From: Pseudomonadota bacterium
GTDB lineage: Bacteria; Pseudomonadota; Gammaproteobacteria; Burkholderiales; Eutrophovitaceae
Assembly (NCBI GenBank): GCA_002704665.1
Contig: PAHB01000105.1
Location: 1-17,085, forward strand
DNA: 17,085 nucleotides
Direction of reading: 5' to 3'
Shown here: piece by piece, positions 1 to 7,382 of the stretch
Numbering within the stretch: the first letter of the stretch is position 1
How the letters are laid out: every line of letters begins with the position of its first letter
Notes under the pieces: model-generated
What the model was told of the DNA's origin: nothing
What the model saw: only the letters and a program-made list of their open reading frames with translations
Databases searched by the model: none
Translations under genes and position numbers: made by a program

Positions 1-14
1 AAGAAGGGTTTAAT

Positions 15-767
15 TTGAACAAGTCGGCGATAAAACTTTCGGAGATTAAAAAAAATTTTGGTCAAACCGAAATTATAAAGGGAGTCAGTCTAGATATATT
101 TGATGGCGAGCGCCACGCAATAATTGGCCCTAACGGAGCAGGTAAGTCTACACTTTTTAATTTAATTAGTGGAAGGTTTGCTCCGACGACTGGAAAAATA
201 GAATTACACGGGGAAGATATCACCAATCTAGATCCTCAGATAATCAATCGAAAAGGGTTGGCGCGTAGTTTTCAAATCACCAATATATTTCCTAAAATGT
301 CAGTCTACGAGAACGTTAGGTGTGCCGTGCTATGGTCTCTCGGTTACAAATATTCTTTTTGGGAGCGGGTCAACGGACTGGTGGATGCGAATCAAAAAAC
401 GGAAGAGGTTGTTGAGTTAATAGGACTGAAAGATCGTCATGCTAGACTGGCAGGAGTCTTGACATATGCGGAGCAGCGCGCGCTAGAGATCGGCGTCACG
501 ATTGCGGGAGGGGCGAAGGCAATATTGTTAGATGAACCAACGGCGGGGATGAGTTTAAGTGAGCGTAATGATGCCGTGGATTTGGTAAAAAAAGTTACAG
601 AAGGTAAAACATTGGTAATGGTGGAGCATGATATGAGTGTGGTTTTTGGTCTTGCGGATAGGATTACAGTTTTGGTATACGGTCAGGTCATCGCCACCGG
701 CACCCCATCTGAAATTGAGGCTAATTCAGCTGTACAAGAAGCCTACCTTGGGACGGAGCAGGAATAA
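15..767 (+). CDS. livG: LivG-type ABC transporter ATP-binding protein
   Basis: Cytoplasmic ATPase of a branched-chain amino acid (HAAT)-type ABC importer; with the next gene it forms the nucleotide-binding pair that drives two LivH/LivM-like permeases, not seen here. Walker A GPNGAGKST is at residues 38-46, the Q-loop Gln near 87, the signature region at 149-155 (LTYAEQR), Walker B ILLDE at 170-174 and the switch His at 205 (VEHD). At 250 residues it has normal family length. The start is a TTG at 15 preceded by AAGAAGGG. A TAA at 11-13 in another frame may end an upstream permease gene, but the window edge prevents proof. Odd: the signature has Ala152 where LivG proteins usually keep Gly (LSYGEQ). 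Substrate is unknown; the acyl-CoA genes downstream hint at an organic acid rather than leucine. Confidence 0.9.
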   Translation: MNKSAIKLSEIKKNFGQTEIIKGVSLDIFDGERHAIIGPNGAGKSTLFNLISGRFAPTTGKIELHGEDITNLDPQIINRKGLARSFQITNIFPKMSVYENVRCAVLWSLGYKYSFWERVNGLVDANQKTEEVVELIGLKDRHARLAGVLTYAEQRALEIGVTIAGGAKAILLDEPTAGMSLSERNDAVDLVKKVTEGKTLVMVEHDMSVVFGLADRITVLVYGQVIATGTPSEIEANSAVQEAYLGTEQE

Positions 768-1468
768 TGTTGGAGGTAAAGGAGCTTAATTCGTATTACG
801 GGAAAAGTCACATCTTACATGGGGTTGATTTGGAGGTGGGAGATCGAGAAATTGTTAGTTTGTTGGGTAGAAATGGCGTAGGTCGTTCAACCACCATTAA
901 ATCTATAATGGGTCAAGTTGATTGCACTGGCTCAATCCGTTTCAAGGAAAAGGAATTGTGTGGTAGCCCGGCTTACCTTGTGTCACGGTCAGGACTAGGT
1001 TACGTTCCAGAGAATAGAGATATCTTTCCCGCGATCACTGTTAGGCAAAATTTGTTGCTCGGCATAAAAGGCGGCATTAAAAATAAGCGATGGACTATTG
1101 ATGACATGTTTGACCTTTTTCCTCAATTAAGGGACAGGGCAGATGCCCCAGCTGGAGTTTTATCAGGAGGGGAGCAACAAATGCTTACTCTCTGTAGAAC
1201 ACTAATGGGTGATCCAGATCTAGTGATGATTGACGAGCCGACTGAAGGCCTGGCGCCAAAAATTGTGGAGCAGATGGCGGAGCTTTTTGAAGAGATAAAA
1301 AAGCGAGGTGTTTCTATTTTATTAGTTGAGCAAAAGTTAACGATTGCCCTTAGGATATCGACGCGTGTTTATGTTATGGGACATGGGCAGATTGTTTTTG
1401 AGGGAACTCCTACTCAGCTTTCTGAAAACGAATCTATTCGTAAAGAGTGGCTTGAGGTAACTGGTTAG
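767..1468 (+). CDS. livF: LivF-type ABC transporter ATP-binding protein
   Basis: Second ATPase of the HAAT-type importer, expected to pair with the preceding LivG. Its ATG overlaps the upstream stop by one base (TAATG), which implies translational coupling. The signature LSGGEQQ is canonical at 132-138 and Walker B VMIDE at 153-157 is intact. The switch position is Gln189 (VEQ), normal for LivF. The Walker A loop reads GRNGVGRST (34-42), so the nucleotide-gripping Lys is replaced by Arg40 (codon CGT at 884-886). This is unusual and normally cripples ATP hydrolysis. The 233-residue length is typical and there is no frameshift, so the gene does not look like a pseudogene. Substrate not determinable. 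Confidence 0.9.
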   Translation: MLEVKELNSYYGKSHILHGVDLEVGDREIVSLLGRNGVGRSTTIKSIMGQVDCTGSIRFKEKELCGSPAYLVSRSGLGYVPENRDIFPAITVRQNLLLGIKGGIKNKRWTIDDMFDLFPQLRDRADAPAGVLSGGEQQMLTLCRTLMGDPDLVMIDEPTEGLAPKIVEQMAELFEEIKKRGVSILLVEQKLTIALRISTRVYVMGHGQIVFEGTPTQLSENESIRKEWLEVTG

Positions 1469-1530
1469 TCTCATTTTAAATTAATGATTTTTTATCCGCT
1501 GGGCTATCTTATTGGGACATTTTTTCTAAA

Positions 1531-1556
1531 TACGCATCAGTATTAATAAATGCGTA
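1531..1556. promoter_or_regulatory. 7-bp inverted repeat, possible operator upstream of the beta-oxidation genes
   Basis: TACGCAT (1531-1537) and ATGCGTA (1550-1556) are perfect reverse complements separated by 12 AT-rich bases, 26 bp in all. They lie in the 113-base gap between livF and the hydratase/dehydrogenase gene, 25 bases before its ATG. Placement suits a repressor or activator site for the downstream catabolic run; a weak stem-loop in the leader is the alternative. No convincing -35/-10 pair with normal spacing was found beside it. No regulator gene is in the window. Confidence 0.4.
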
Positions 1557-1581
1557 GCACAAAGTTTATAGGGGACTTAAA

Positions 1582-3681
1582 ATGAGCGAGTTTGTTGATT
1601 ATGAAATTCACTCCAGTATCGGTGTAATCAAAATAAATAACCCACCGGTTAACGCAATGTCGGTAAATAAGGGGGTTCCGCAAGGAATTCTTGATGCGAT
1701 AAAAAACGGTGAGCATGATCCTAAAGTAAACAAACTTCTTCTTGTTGGTCAAGGAAGAAATTTTTGTGGAGGCGCCGACATCAGTGAGTTTGGAGGTAAA
1801 TATAATCCCGATATGGCAACTTTGATGGATCTCATAGAGTATATGGATACGGTTACAAAACCGATTTTTGGCGCCCTTTCAGGGCCTACTATGGGGGGAG
1901 GGCTTGAACTTGCTCTAGCTTGCCATTACAGATGCGGAATCGAAGGGGTCTTGCTTGGTTTGCCTGAGGTTAAGCTGGGTATTATGCCAGGCGCTGGAGG
2001 CACGCAAAGATTGCCGCGTCTTATTGATGGGCGAATAGCGACAGATATGATGATAAAAGGGGATCCAGTTGGTGCACAAAAAGGTCTAGAGTTAGGCATT
2101 ATAGACAAAATAGTTGAAGGAGACGTTCTAGAGGGTGCTTTAAAGTGGATCAAGGAAGATCACAAGCGAACAGACTCTATTAGGAGAACTAGTGAACTAC
2201 CTGCGCAAGGGAATGTTGACTTTGAATCTGAAAGAGCAAAGGTCCAAAAAAAGTTGAAAGGGTATCCTGCTCCTCTGGCTATAGTTGATACCATTGAAGT
2301 TGGTTACAAGAAATCGTTTTCCGATGGTATCTCGTTCGAAAGAGATCAAATTAATCACTTAATGGGTACAAATGAATCCTTAGCGCTCAGGCATTTGTTT
2401 TTTACAGAGAGGCTCGCGGCTAAAATACCCGATATAGATAAAAATACGCCCGTTCTAAAGATTAAAAAGGCTGCAGTGATTGGCGGCGGGTTAATGGGAG
2501 GTGGCATTACAATGAATTTCGCCAATGCCGGGATTCCAGTAACTATCGTTGAGACATCAGATCAGGCCCTTAACAAAGGTATTAACACTATCAAGGGTAA
2601 TTACGCGGCTACGGTATCTAAAGGGCGATTAACCCAAGACAAGATGAATACACGGATGGCATTGATTACTCCGACCGTTGATTTTAATCAAATCAGCGAT
2701 GCAGATATTGTCATTGAAGCCGTCTATGAAGAAATGAATTTAAAAAAAGAGATTTTCAAAAAGTTGGATTCTATTGTAAAAGTGGAGGCAATTCTTGCTA
2801 CAAATACGTCTACCCTCGATGTTAATGAAATTGCCAGTGTTACTAAACGACCCCAATCGGTGGTAGGGACGCATTTTTTTAGTCCAGCAAATGTTATGCG
2901 TTTATTGGAAGTTGTGAGGGGAGCATCGACCTCTAATAGCGTGTTAGCTACGACAATGAATCTTGGAAAGAAGATCAATAAAGTTTCTGTTTGTGTTGGT
3001 GTATGTGATGGTTTTGTTGGGAACAGAATGATTCATCATTATATAAGAGAGGCTGGTTATTTGATTGAAGAGGGCGCTCTGCCGCAGGAAGTCGATAAGG
3101 CTATTGAGAAATTCGGTTTTGCTATGGGCCCTTTCCGTATGAGCGATTTGGCTGGTTTAGATATAGGGTGGGCCATACGAAAGCGCCAAGCAGCAAACCG
3201 AACAGCAGATGAAAGATATAGCCGAGTGGCAGACTTAATCTGTGAGATGGGGAGGTTTGGGCAAAAAACTGGTGCTGGCTTTTATAAGTACGAGCCCGGT
3301 AGTAGGATGGCGATTCCAGATGAGGAAATAGATAGGCTTATTGCACAAGAATCACAAGACCAAGGGATCGATAGGCGAGAGATAAGTGAGAAAGAGATCG
3401 TTGACAGACTTATGTATTCTTTGATTAATGAAGGTGCAAAAATTCTCGAAGAAGGCATCGCGCAGCGCTCCTCAGATATTGATGTGATATATGCCTACGG
3501 GTATGGATTTCCGAGGTTTAGGGGCGGGCCTATGTTTTATGCTGACACCGTTGGGCTAACAAAAATTGTAGATTCTATAAAAAGTTTTAGAGAAGGTTAT
3601 AGAGGGGAACATTGGATAGCGGCTCCCCTCTTGTTATCTTTAGCTTCAAAAGAAAAAAAGTTTGTTGATTGGGTAAAATGA
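1582..3681 (+). CDS. Bifunctional enoyl-CoA hydratase / 3-hydroxyacyl-CoA dehydrogenase (FadJ/peroxisomal multifunctional enzyme type)
   Basis: Fusion enzyme for the hydration and NAD-dependent oxidation steps of fatty-acid-type beta-oxidation. The N-terminal crotonase domain (about 1-190) has the oxyanion-hole segment FCGGADISEF at 61-70 and two catalytic Glu at 109 (GGGLELAL) and 129 (GLPEVKLG). The dehydrogenase domain starts near 296 with the NAD-binding GGGLMGGG (301-308). It keeps Ser410, His431 (HFFSPAN), Glu443 and Asn481, the residues expected for catalysis. Two C-terminal helical domains follow (about 485-580 and 620-699), the second with the conserved FPRFRGGPM. The 699-residue length fits FadJ or peroxisomal-type proteins. 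The ATG is preceded by AGGGGAC. Thiolase follows after 37 bases. Chain-length or substrate preference cannot be read from the sequence. Confidence 0.93.
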   Translation: MSEFVDYEIHSSIGVIKINNPPVNAMSVNKGVPQGILDAIKNGEHDPKVNKLLLVGQGRNFCGGADISEFGGKYNPDMATLMDLIEYMDTVTKPIFGALSGPTMGGGLELALACHYRCGIEGVLLGLPEVKLGIMPGAGGTQRLPRLIDGRIATDMMIKGDPVGAQKGLELGIIDKIVEGDVLEGALKWIKEDHKRTDSIRRTSELPAQGNVDFESERAKVQKKLKGYPAPLAIVDTIEVGYKKSFSDGISFERDQINHLMGTNESLALRHLFFTERLAAKIPDIDKNTPVLKIKKAAVIGGGLMGGGITMNFANAGIPVTIVETSDQALNKGINTIKGNYAATVSKGRLTQDKMNTRMALITPTVDFNQISDADIVIEAVYEEMNLKKEIFKKLDSIVKVEAILATNTSTLDVNEIASVTKRPQSVVGTHFFSPANVMRLLEVVRGASTSNSVLATTMNLGKKINKVSVCVGVCDGFVGNRMIHHYIREAGYLIEEGALPQEVDKAIEKFGFAMGPFRMSDLAGLDIGWAIRKRQAANRTADERYSRVADLICEMGRFGQKTGAGFYKYEPGSRMAIPDEEIDRLIAQESQDQGIDRREISEKEIVDRLMYSLINEGAKILEEGIAQRSSDIDVIYAYGYGFPRFRGGPMFYADTVGLTKIVDSIKSFREGYRGEHWIAAPLLLSLASKEKKFVDWVK

Positions 3682-3718
3682 TCGAAAAAGACACTTAAAA
3701 TAATAAAAGGGGGGTTTT

Positions 3719-4897
3719 ATGAAAGATGCAGTTGTGGTTTCGACAGCTCGCACTGGATTATGTAAGAGTTGGAAAGGTGGGTTAAACATGACACACGGTG
3801 CAACCATGGGAGGTCATGTAGTAAGGGAGGCGGTCAACCGGGCTGGAATAGAGTTGGATCAAGTCGATGACATAATTATGGGTTGTGCCACTCCGGAGGG
3901 TGCGACTGGGGGTAATATTGCGAGACAAATTGCAATACGGGCCGGGATGCCGGTATCAGTAGGGGGTATGACGGTTAACCGTTTTTGTTCATCGGGATTA
4001 CAAACGGTAGCAATGGCATCGCAGCGGGTGATATCCGGCGAGGCAGATATTTTTGTGGCTGGAGGCGTAGAATCGATATCTTGCGTACAGAATGAGGCAA
4101 ACAAAGTTATGGCTGAAGAAAATTGGTTGAATGAGAATAAACCAGAAATATATTGGTCCATGCTTGAAACCGCAGAGATGGTGTCGAAAAGATATGGTAT
4201 TCCGCGCGAAGAACAAGATCGCTATGGTGCTCGCAGTCAGCAACGCGCGGAAAAAGCTCGTGATGAGGGTAAATTTGATCAGGAGATAACTCCGTTCCCT
4301 ACCGAAATGAAAATAGTCGATAAAGAAACAGGTCAAAGCTCAATCAAATCAATTGTTGTAGATAAAGACGAAGGTATCCGCCCTGGAACAACTTTTGAGG
4401 GAGTGTCACAAATTAAGCCAGCATTAGAAGGTGGTGTAATAGCAGCAGGTAATGCAAGTCAATTCTCTGATGGTGCCTCTGCTCAGGTCATAATGAGTGA
4501 AAAATTGGCTTCATCGAAAAATATAACTCCATTGGGCGTTTTTAGAGGTTTTGCCGTAGCTGGTTGCGAGCCCGATGAGATGGGAATTGGTCCCATTTTT
4601 GCTATTCCAAAGTTATTAAGACAGACAGGAAAAAAAATAGAGGATATCGACTTATGGGAGCTAAATGAGGCTTTTGCCGTCCAAGTTATCTACTGCCGGG
4701 ACAAATTGGGCATTCCTGATGATAGGCTGAATGTTAACGGCGGGTCGATAGCGGTTGGTCATCCTTATGGCACCACAGGCAGTCGACTGACCGGGCATGC
4801 TTTAATCGAGGGTAGAAGGCGTGGGGCAAAATTAGTTGTAGTGACAATGTGTATTGGAGGAGGGATGGGTGCGGCTGGACTGTTCGAGGTGGCCTAA
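3719..4897 (+). CDS. Acetyl-CoA acyltransferase (thiolase)
   Basis: Thiolase cleaving 3-ketoacyl-CoA with CoA to acetyl-CoA (or propionyl-CoA) and a shortened acyl-CoA, the step after the preceding bifunctional enzyme. All three catalytic blocks are visible: nucleophilic Cys90 in NRFCSSGLQ, His348 in AVGHPYGTTGSR and Cys378 in TMCIGGGMGA. The NEAFA loop is at 316-320. Its length of 392 residues is standard. The ATG is preceded by the strong purine run AAAGGGGGG. The SDR gene begins at the base after its stop, so the two are almost certainly co-expressed. A biosynthetic acetoacetyl-CoA role is possible in isolation, but the neighbours favour degradation. Confidence 0.93.
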   Translation: MKDAVVVSTARTGLCKSWKGGLNMTHGATMGGHVVREAVNRAGIELDQVDDIIMGCATPEGATGGNIARQIAIRAGMPVSVGGMTVNRFCSSGLQTVAMASQRVISGEADIFVAGGVESISCVQNEANKVMAEENWLNENKPEIYWSMLETAEMVSKRYGIPREEQDRYGARSQQRAEKARDEGKFDQEITPFPTEMKIVDKETGQSSIKSIVVDKDEGIRPGTTFEGVSQIKPALEGGVIAAGNASQFSDGASAQVIMSEKLASSKNITPLGVFRGFAVAGCEPDEMGIGPIFAIPKLLRQTGKKIEDIDLWELNEAFAVQVIYCRDKLGIPDDRLNVNGGSIAVGHPYGTTGSRLTGHALIEGRRRGAKLVVVTMCIGGGMGAAGLFEVA

Positions 4898-5674
4898 ATG
4901 AGTGTTAAGAAATTATTTGATCTGGATGGGAGAGTGGCCTTGATAACAGGAGGGTCTCGCGGTTTAGGTCTCCAAATGGCTGAGGCTTTGGGGGAAATGG
5001 GTGCAACAGTGGTTTTAACGGCTAGGAAAAAGCAAGAGCTCATTAATGCCCAAGCCCGACTTCAAGGGTTAAATGTCAAGGTGTTTACTGTGGTCAATGA
5101 TCTACAGGATAAGGAGTCGATCGAGCCCATGGTAAAAGGTGTTTTAAATAATCACGAAAAAATCGATATCCTTATTAACAACGCTGGTGCCGCATGGGGT
5201 TGTCCTGCCGAGGATCATCCTATAGACGGATGGCAAAAAGTTATCGACCTTAATTTGACAGCCGTATTTGTGCTTAGCCAAACGGTTGGGAGACTATCAA
5301 TGATCCCTAAGAAAAATGGAAAAATTATAAATATAGCTTCTATTGCTGGACTGGTAGGTACAGACCCTAATTTCATGCCCACCATAGCCTATAACGCGAG
5401 TAAGGGTGGCCTAGTAAATTTCACCCGATCTCTAGCCGCTGAATGGGCGCAATATCGCATAACAGTCAATGCGATTGCTCCCGGTGTTTTTCCTTCGAAA
5501 ATGTCAAAAGGGATGATCGATCGGGCTGAAGATTTTATTCTCAAACAGACACCTTTGAATAGATTAGGTACCGAACAAGACCTCAAAGGGCTTTGTGTCC
5601 TTTTAGCTTCGGACGCTTCGGATTATATTACAGGGCAGACTATTGCGGTTGATGGTGGGTTTACATCGGTATAG
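4898..5674 (+). CDS. Short-chain dehydrogenase/reductase (SDR, gluconate 5-dehydrogenase-like)
   Basis: Classical NAD(P)-dependent SDR oxidoreductase of 258 residues. It has the cofactor motif TGGSRGLG (17-24), NNAG (94-97), Asn119 and the catalytic Ser148, Tyr165 and Lys169 (YNASK). The C-terminal segment VDGGF is also typical. An Arg in the TGGSRG loop and Arg43 after the second strand make NADPH plausible. The ATG directly follows the thiolase stop with no gap, so translation is probably coupled. The precise substrate is not evident. In this cluster it may oxidise or reduce a hydroxy or keto group on the acyl substrate; assignment as gluconate dehydrogenase would be over-reading. Confidence 0.88.
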   Translation: MSVKKLFDLDGRVALITGGSRGLGLQMAEALGEMGATVVLTARKKQELINAQARLQGLNVKVFTVVNDLQDKESIEPMVKGVLNNHEKIDILINNAGAAWGCPAEDHPIDGWQKVIDLNLTAVFVLSQTVGRLSMIPKKNGKIINIASIAGLVGTDPNFMPTIAYNASKGGLVNFTRSLAAEWAQYRITVNAIAPGVFPSKMSKGMIDRAEDFILKQTPLNRLGTEQDLKGLCVLLASDASDYITGQTIAVDGGFTSV

Positions 5675-5688
5675 AGGATAACTTAAAG

Positions 5689-6084
5689 ATGAAAGTTGGT
5701 ATTGATATTCCTGTGCCATTCGTTGAGCATCTTGGAATATGCTTACTAGAGAAAACCGAAGGATTGGTTCGGCTGAAACTTGATGCTAAAAAAGAATTAG
5801 AAAATAGTTGGGGGTCAATACATGGTGGAGTCATAATGACTCTATTAGATGTCGCCCTTGCCAGTGCTGGCCGATCCTTGGATAAAAAATGCAACGGTGC
5901 AGTAACAATAGAGCTCAAAACAAATTTTATATCTGTTGCTAACGGAAACGTTTTGGCACAGGGGCGTGCTCAACGAGCAGGGAGGTCTATAATTTTCTCC
6001 GAAGGTGAAGTAATAAATCAGAACGGTGATATTCTTGCAAAAGGGACAGGCACGTTTAAATTAATTTACCCAAAGGATCCATGA
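5689..6084 (+). CDS. PaaI-family hotdog-fold thioesterase
   Basis: Small hotdog-fold protein, 131 residues, likely hydrolysing an acyl-CoA thioester to the free acid and CoA. The hallmark helix region WGSIHGGVIMTLLD is at 41-54, including HGG (45-47) and the acidic residue Asp54 in the place of the PaaI-type catalytic acid. The strand TIELKTNFI begins at 73. GAGG at 5674-5677, overlapping the upstream stop, can serve as ribosome-binding site. The stop overlaps the next ATG by four bases (ATGA). In the cluster it could release a dead-end acyl-CoA and recycle CoA; this is inferred from context. Confidence 0.85.
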   Translation: MKVGIDIPVPFVEHLGICLLEKTEGLVRLKLDAKKELENSWGSIHGGVIMTLLDVALASAGRSLDKKCNGAVTIELKTNFISVANGNVLAQGRAQRAGRSIIFSEGEVINQNGDILAKGTGTFKLIYPKDP

Positions 6085-7025
6085 TGGCTCTTGATTCGCA
6101 AATGAAAAATATAATCGAACAAGTTCGCAAAGCTAATGCTCCTGAATTATTCCAACTGACGCCGGATCAAGCTCGTGAAGAGTACGCGAAAAGGGTAAAA
6201 AAATTGTCTAGCCAAGAGACTATCTTTAAGTTTGAGGATAGGGACATTCGAGTTGGAAATAGTGATATCAAAATTCGTATTTATTGGCCCAAAGCCCTTG
6301 CAATTGACGAAAAGCTTCCAGTTCTACTTTTTTTTCACGGAGGAGGCTACGTAATTGGTGATTTGAACACTCATGACTCTGTATGCCGGATACTAGCTAA
6401 TCTCGCAGACCTAATCGTTGTTTCGGTGGATTACCGGTTGGCCCCTGAGTACAAGTTTCCAGTTGCTGTGGAGGATTGTTTTGCTGCCTTAAATTGGGTT
6501 AAAGAGAACGGATCGATGATAGGTGCCGATACAAGTCGCCTTGCGGTGGGTGGTGATAGCGCAGGTGGTAATCTTGCAGCAGTCACCTCAATTTTGGCAA
6601 GAGACAACGGCTTCCAAAATATACGTTTTCAACTCCTTGTGTACCCTGCCACAGCGCCGGAGCCGGAAACTCCGTCGCATTACCAATTTTCCGAAGGTTT
6701 TTTGCTTACGAGGAGACTTGTTACTTGGTTTTATAAACATTATTTAAGATCCAGATCAGACACAAAAGACTTCCGTTATGCGCCGTTAATATCAGATGAT
6801 TTGTCTCAACTACCTTCTAGCCTAATCATTACAGCTGGGCATGATCCGCTGAGAGATGAGGGAGTAGAGTATGCGAAAAAACTAATTGAATTTGGAAACG
6901 ATGTAAGAGTTATTAATTATAACGGAATGGCTCATGGGTTTTATCTGATGAGTGGGGCTGTTTGTAAGGCGATGGATGCTTTAGAAGAATCAGCAAATGC
7001 GCTTAAAAATGAATTAAAAAAATAG
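6081..7025 (+). CDS. Alpha/beta hydrolase, hormone-sensitive lipase (HSL) family esterase
   Basis: Esterase of the bacterial HSL family (family IV), 314 residues. The oxyanion-hole HGGG is at 86-89. The nucleophile elbow GDSAGG is at 158-163 with Ser160. Asp255 (HDPLRDE) and His285 (MAHGF) complete the triad. The variable N-terminal helical cap (1-45) is present. No signal peptide is evident, so it is probably cytoplasmic. Start is ATG 6081, overlapping the thioesterase stop by four bases; a second ATG at 6084 is equally possible and would remove one residue. It may hydrolyse an ester imported by the cell and feed the resulting acid or alcohol to the genes upstream; the substrate is unknown. 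Confidence 0.9.
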   Translation: MMALDSQMKNIIEQVRKANAPELFQLTPDQAREEYAKRVKKLSSQETIFKFEDRDIRVGNSDIKIRIYWPKALAIDEKLPVLLFFHGGGYVIGDLNTHDSVCRILANLADLIVVSVDYRLAPEYKFPVAVEDCFAALNWVKENGSMIGADTSRLAVGGDSAGGNLAAVTSILARDNGFQNIRFQLLVYPATAPEPETPSHYQFSEGFLLTRRLVTWFYKHYLRSRSDTKDFRYAPLISDDLSQLPSSLIITAGHDPLRDEGVEYAKKLIEFGNDVRVINYNGMAHGFYLMSGAVCKAMDALEESANALKNELKK

Positions 7026-7045
7026 TTAAAAGTACAGGGAAAAAT

Positions 7046-7372
7046 ATGGTCTACGCTCTTAATGTGTTTAACATTAAAGAAGGTCGGGAAGACGAATATC
7101 GCGAATATTCAGTCAGGGCTGGAAAAATTATTTATGGCATGGGAGGAAAGGTTGTCTCGTCTGGGTGGAGTCCAATACGACAGATACATGGTGACCAAGA
7201 ACGGCGTCATCTTATCGTGGTAGATTTTCCAAGTGAAAAGGTTTTTCAAGATTTTTTAGATCAAGCAGAAAAAGATGATATTCATAAGTTGAGGGAGAAT
7301 TCGACGAGCGAATACATCTGGACTCTATATAAAACATGGGATATTAAAGAATGGGTCAAAGCTAAAGATTAG
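7046..7372 (+). CDS. Small DUF1330-like protein (dimeric alpha/beta-barrel fold likely)
   Basis: Protein of 108 residues. An initial strand (VYALNVFNIK), a helix rich in Glu/Arg (18-30), a central strand near GGKVVSSG (34-41) and a strand RHLIVVDFPS (54-63) followed by a helix resemble the ferredoxin-like pattern of DUF1330 and related dimeric barrel proteins. No catalytic residues can be assigned. AGGGA eleven bases before the ATG serves as ribosome-binding site. It lies 20 bases after the esterase and is the last gene of the plus-strand run, so it probably works with the catabolic set, perhaps as an isomerase or monooxygenase-like accessory. The family assignment is a pattern judgement. Confidence 0.65.
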   Translation: MVYALNVFNIKEGREDEYREYSVRAGKIIYGMGGKVVSSGWSPIRQIHGDQERRHLIVVDFPSEKVFQDFLDQAEKDDIHKLRENSTSEYIWTLYKTWDIKEWVKAKD

Positions 7373-7382
7373 TAAATTTTTT

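Noticed and set aside
767..1468. livF as a pseudogene because of the Walker A Lys-to-Arg change
   Set aside because: All other motifs, length, coupling and frame are intact, and the change pairs with a LivG change in the same ATP site; treated as functional asymmetry instead.
3998..4336. 112-residue minus-strand frame with hydrophobic stretches
   Set aside because: Antisense shadow of the thiolase gene; its composition follows from the complementary codons.
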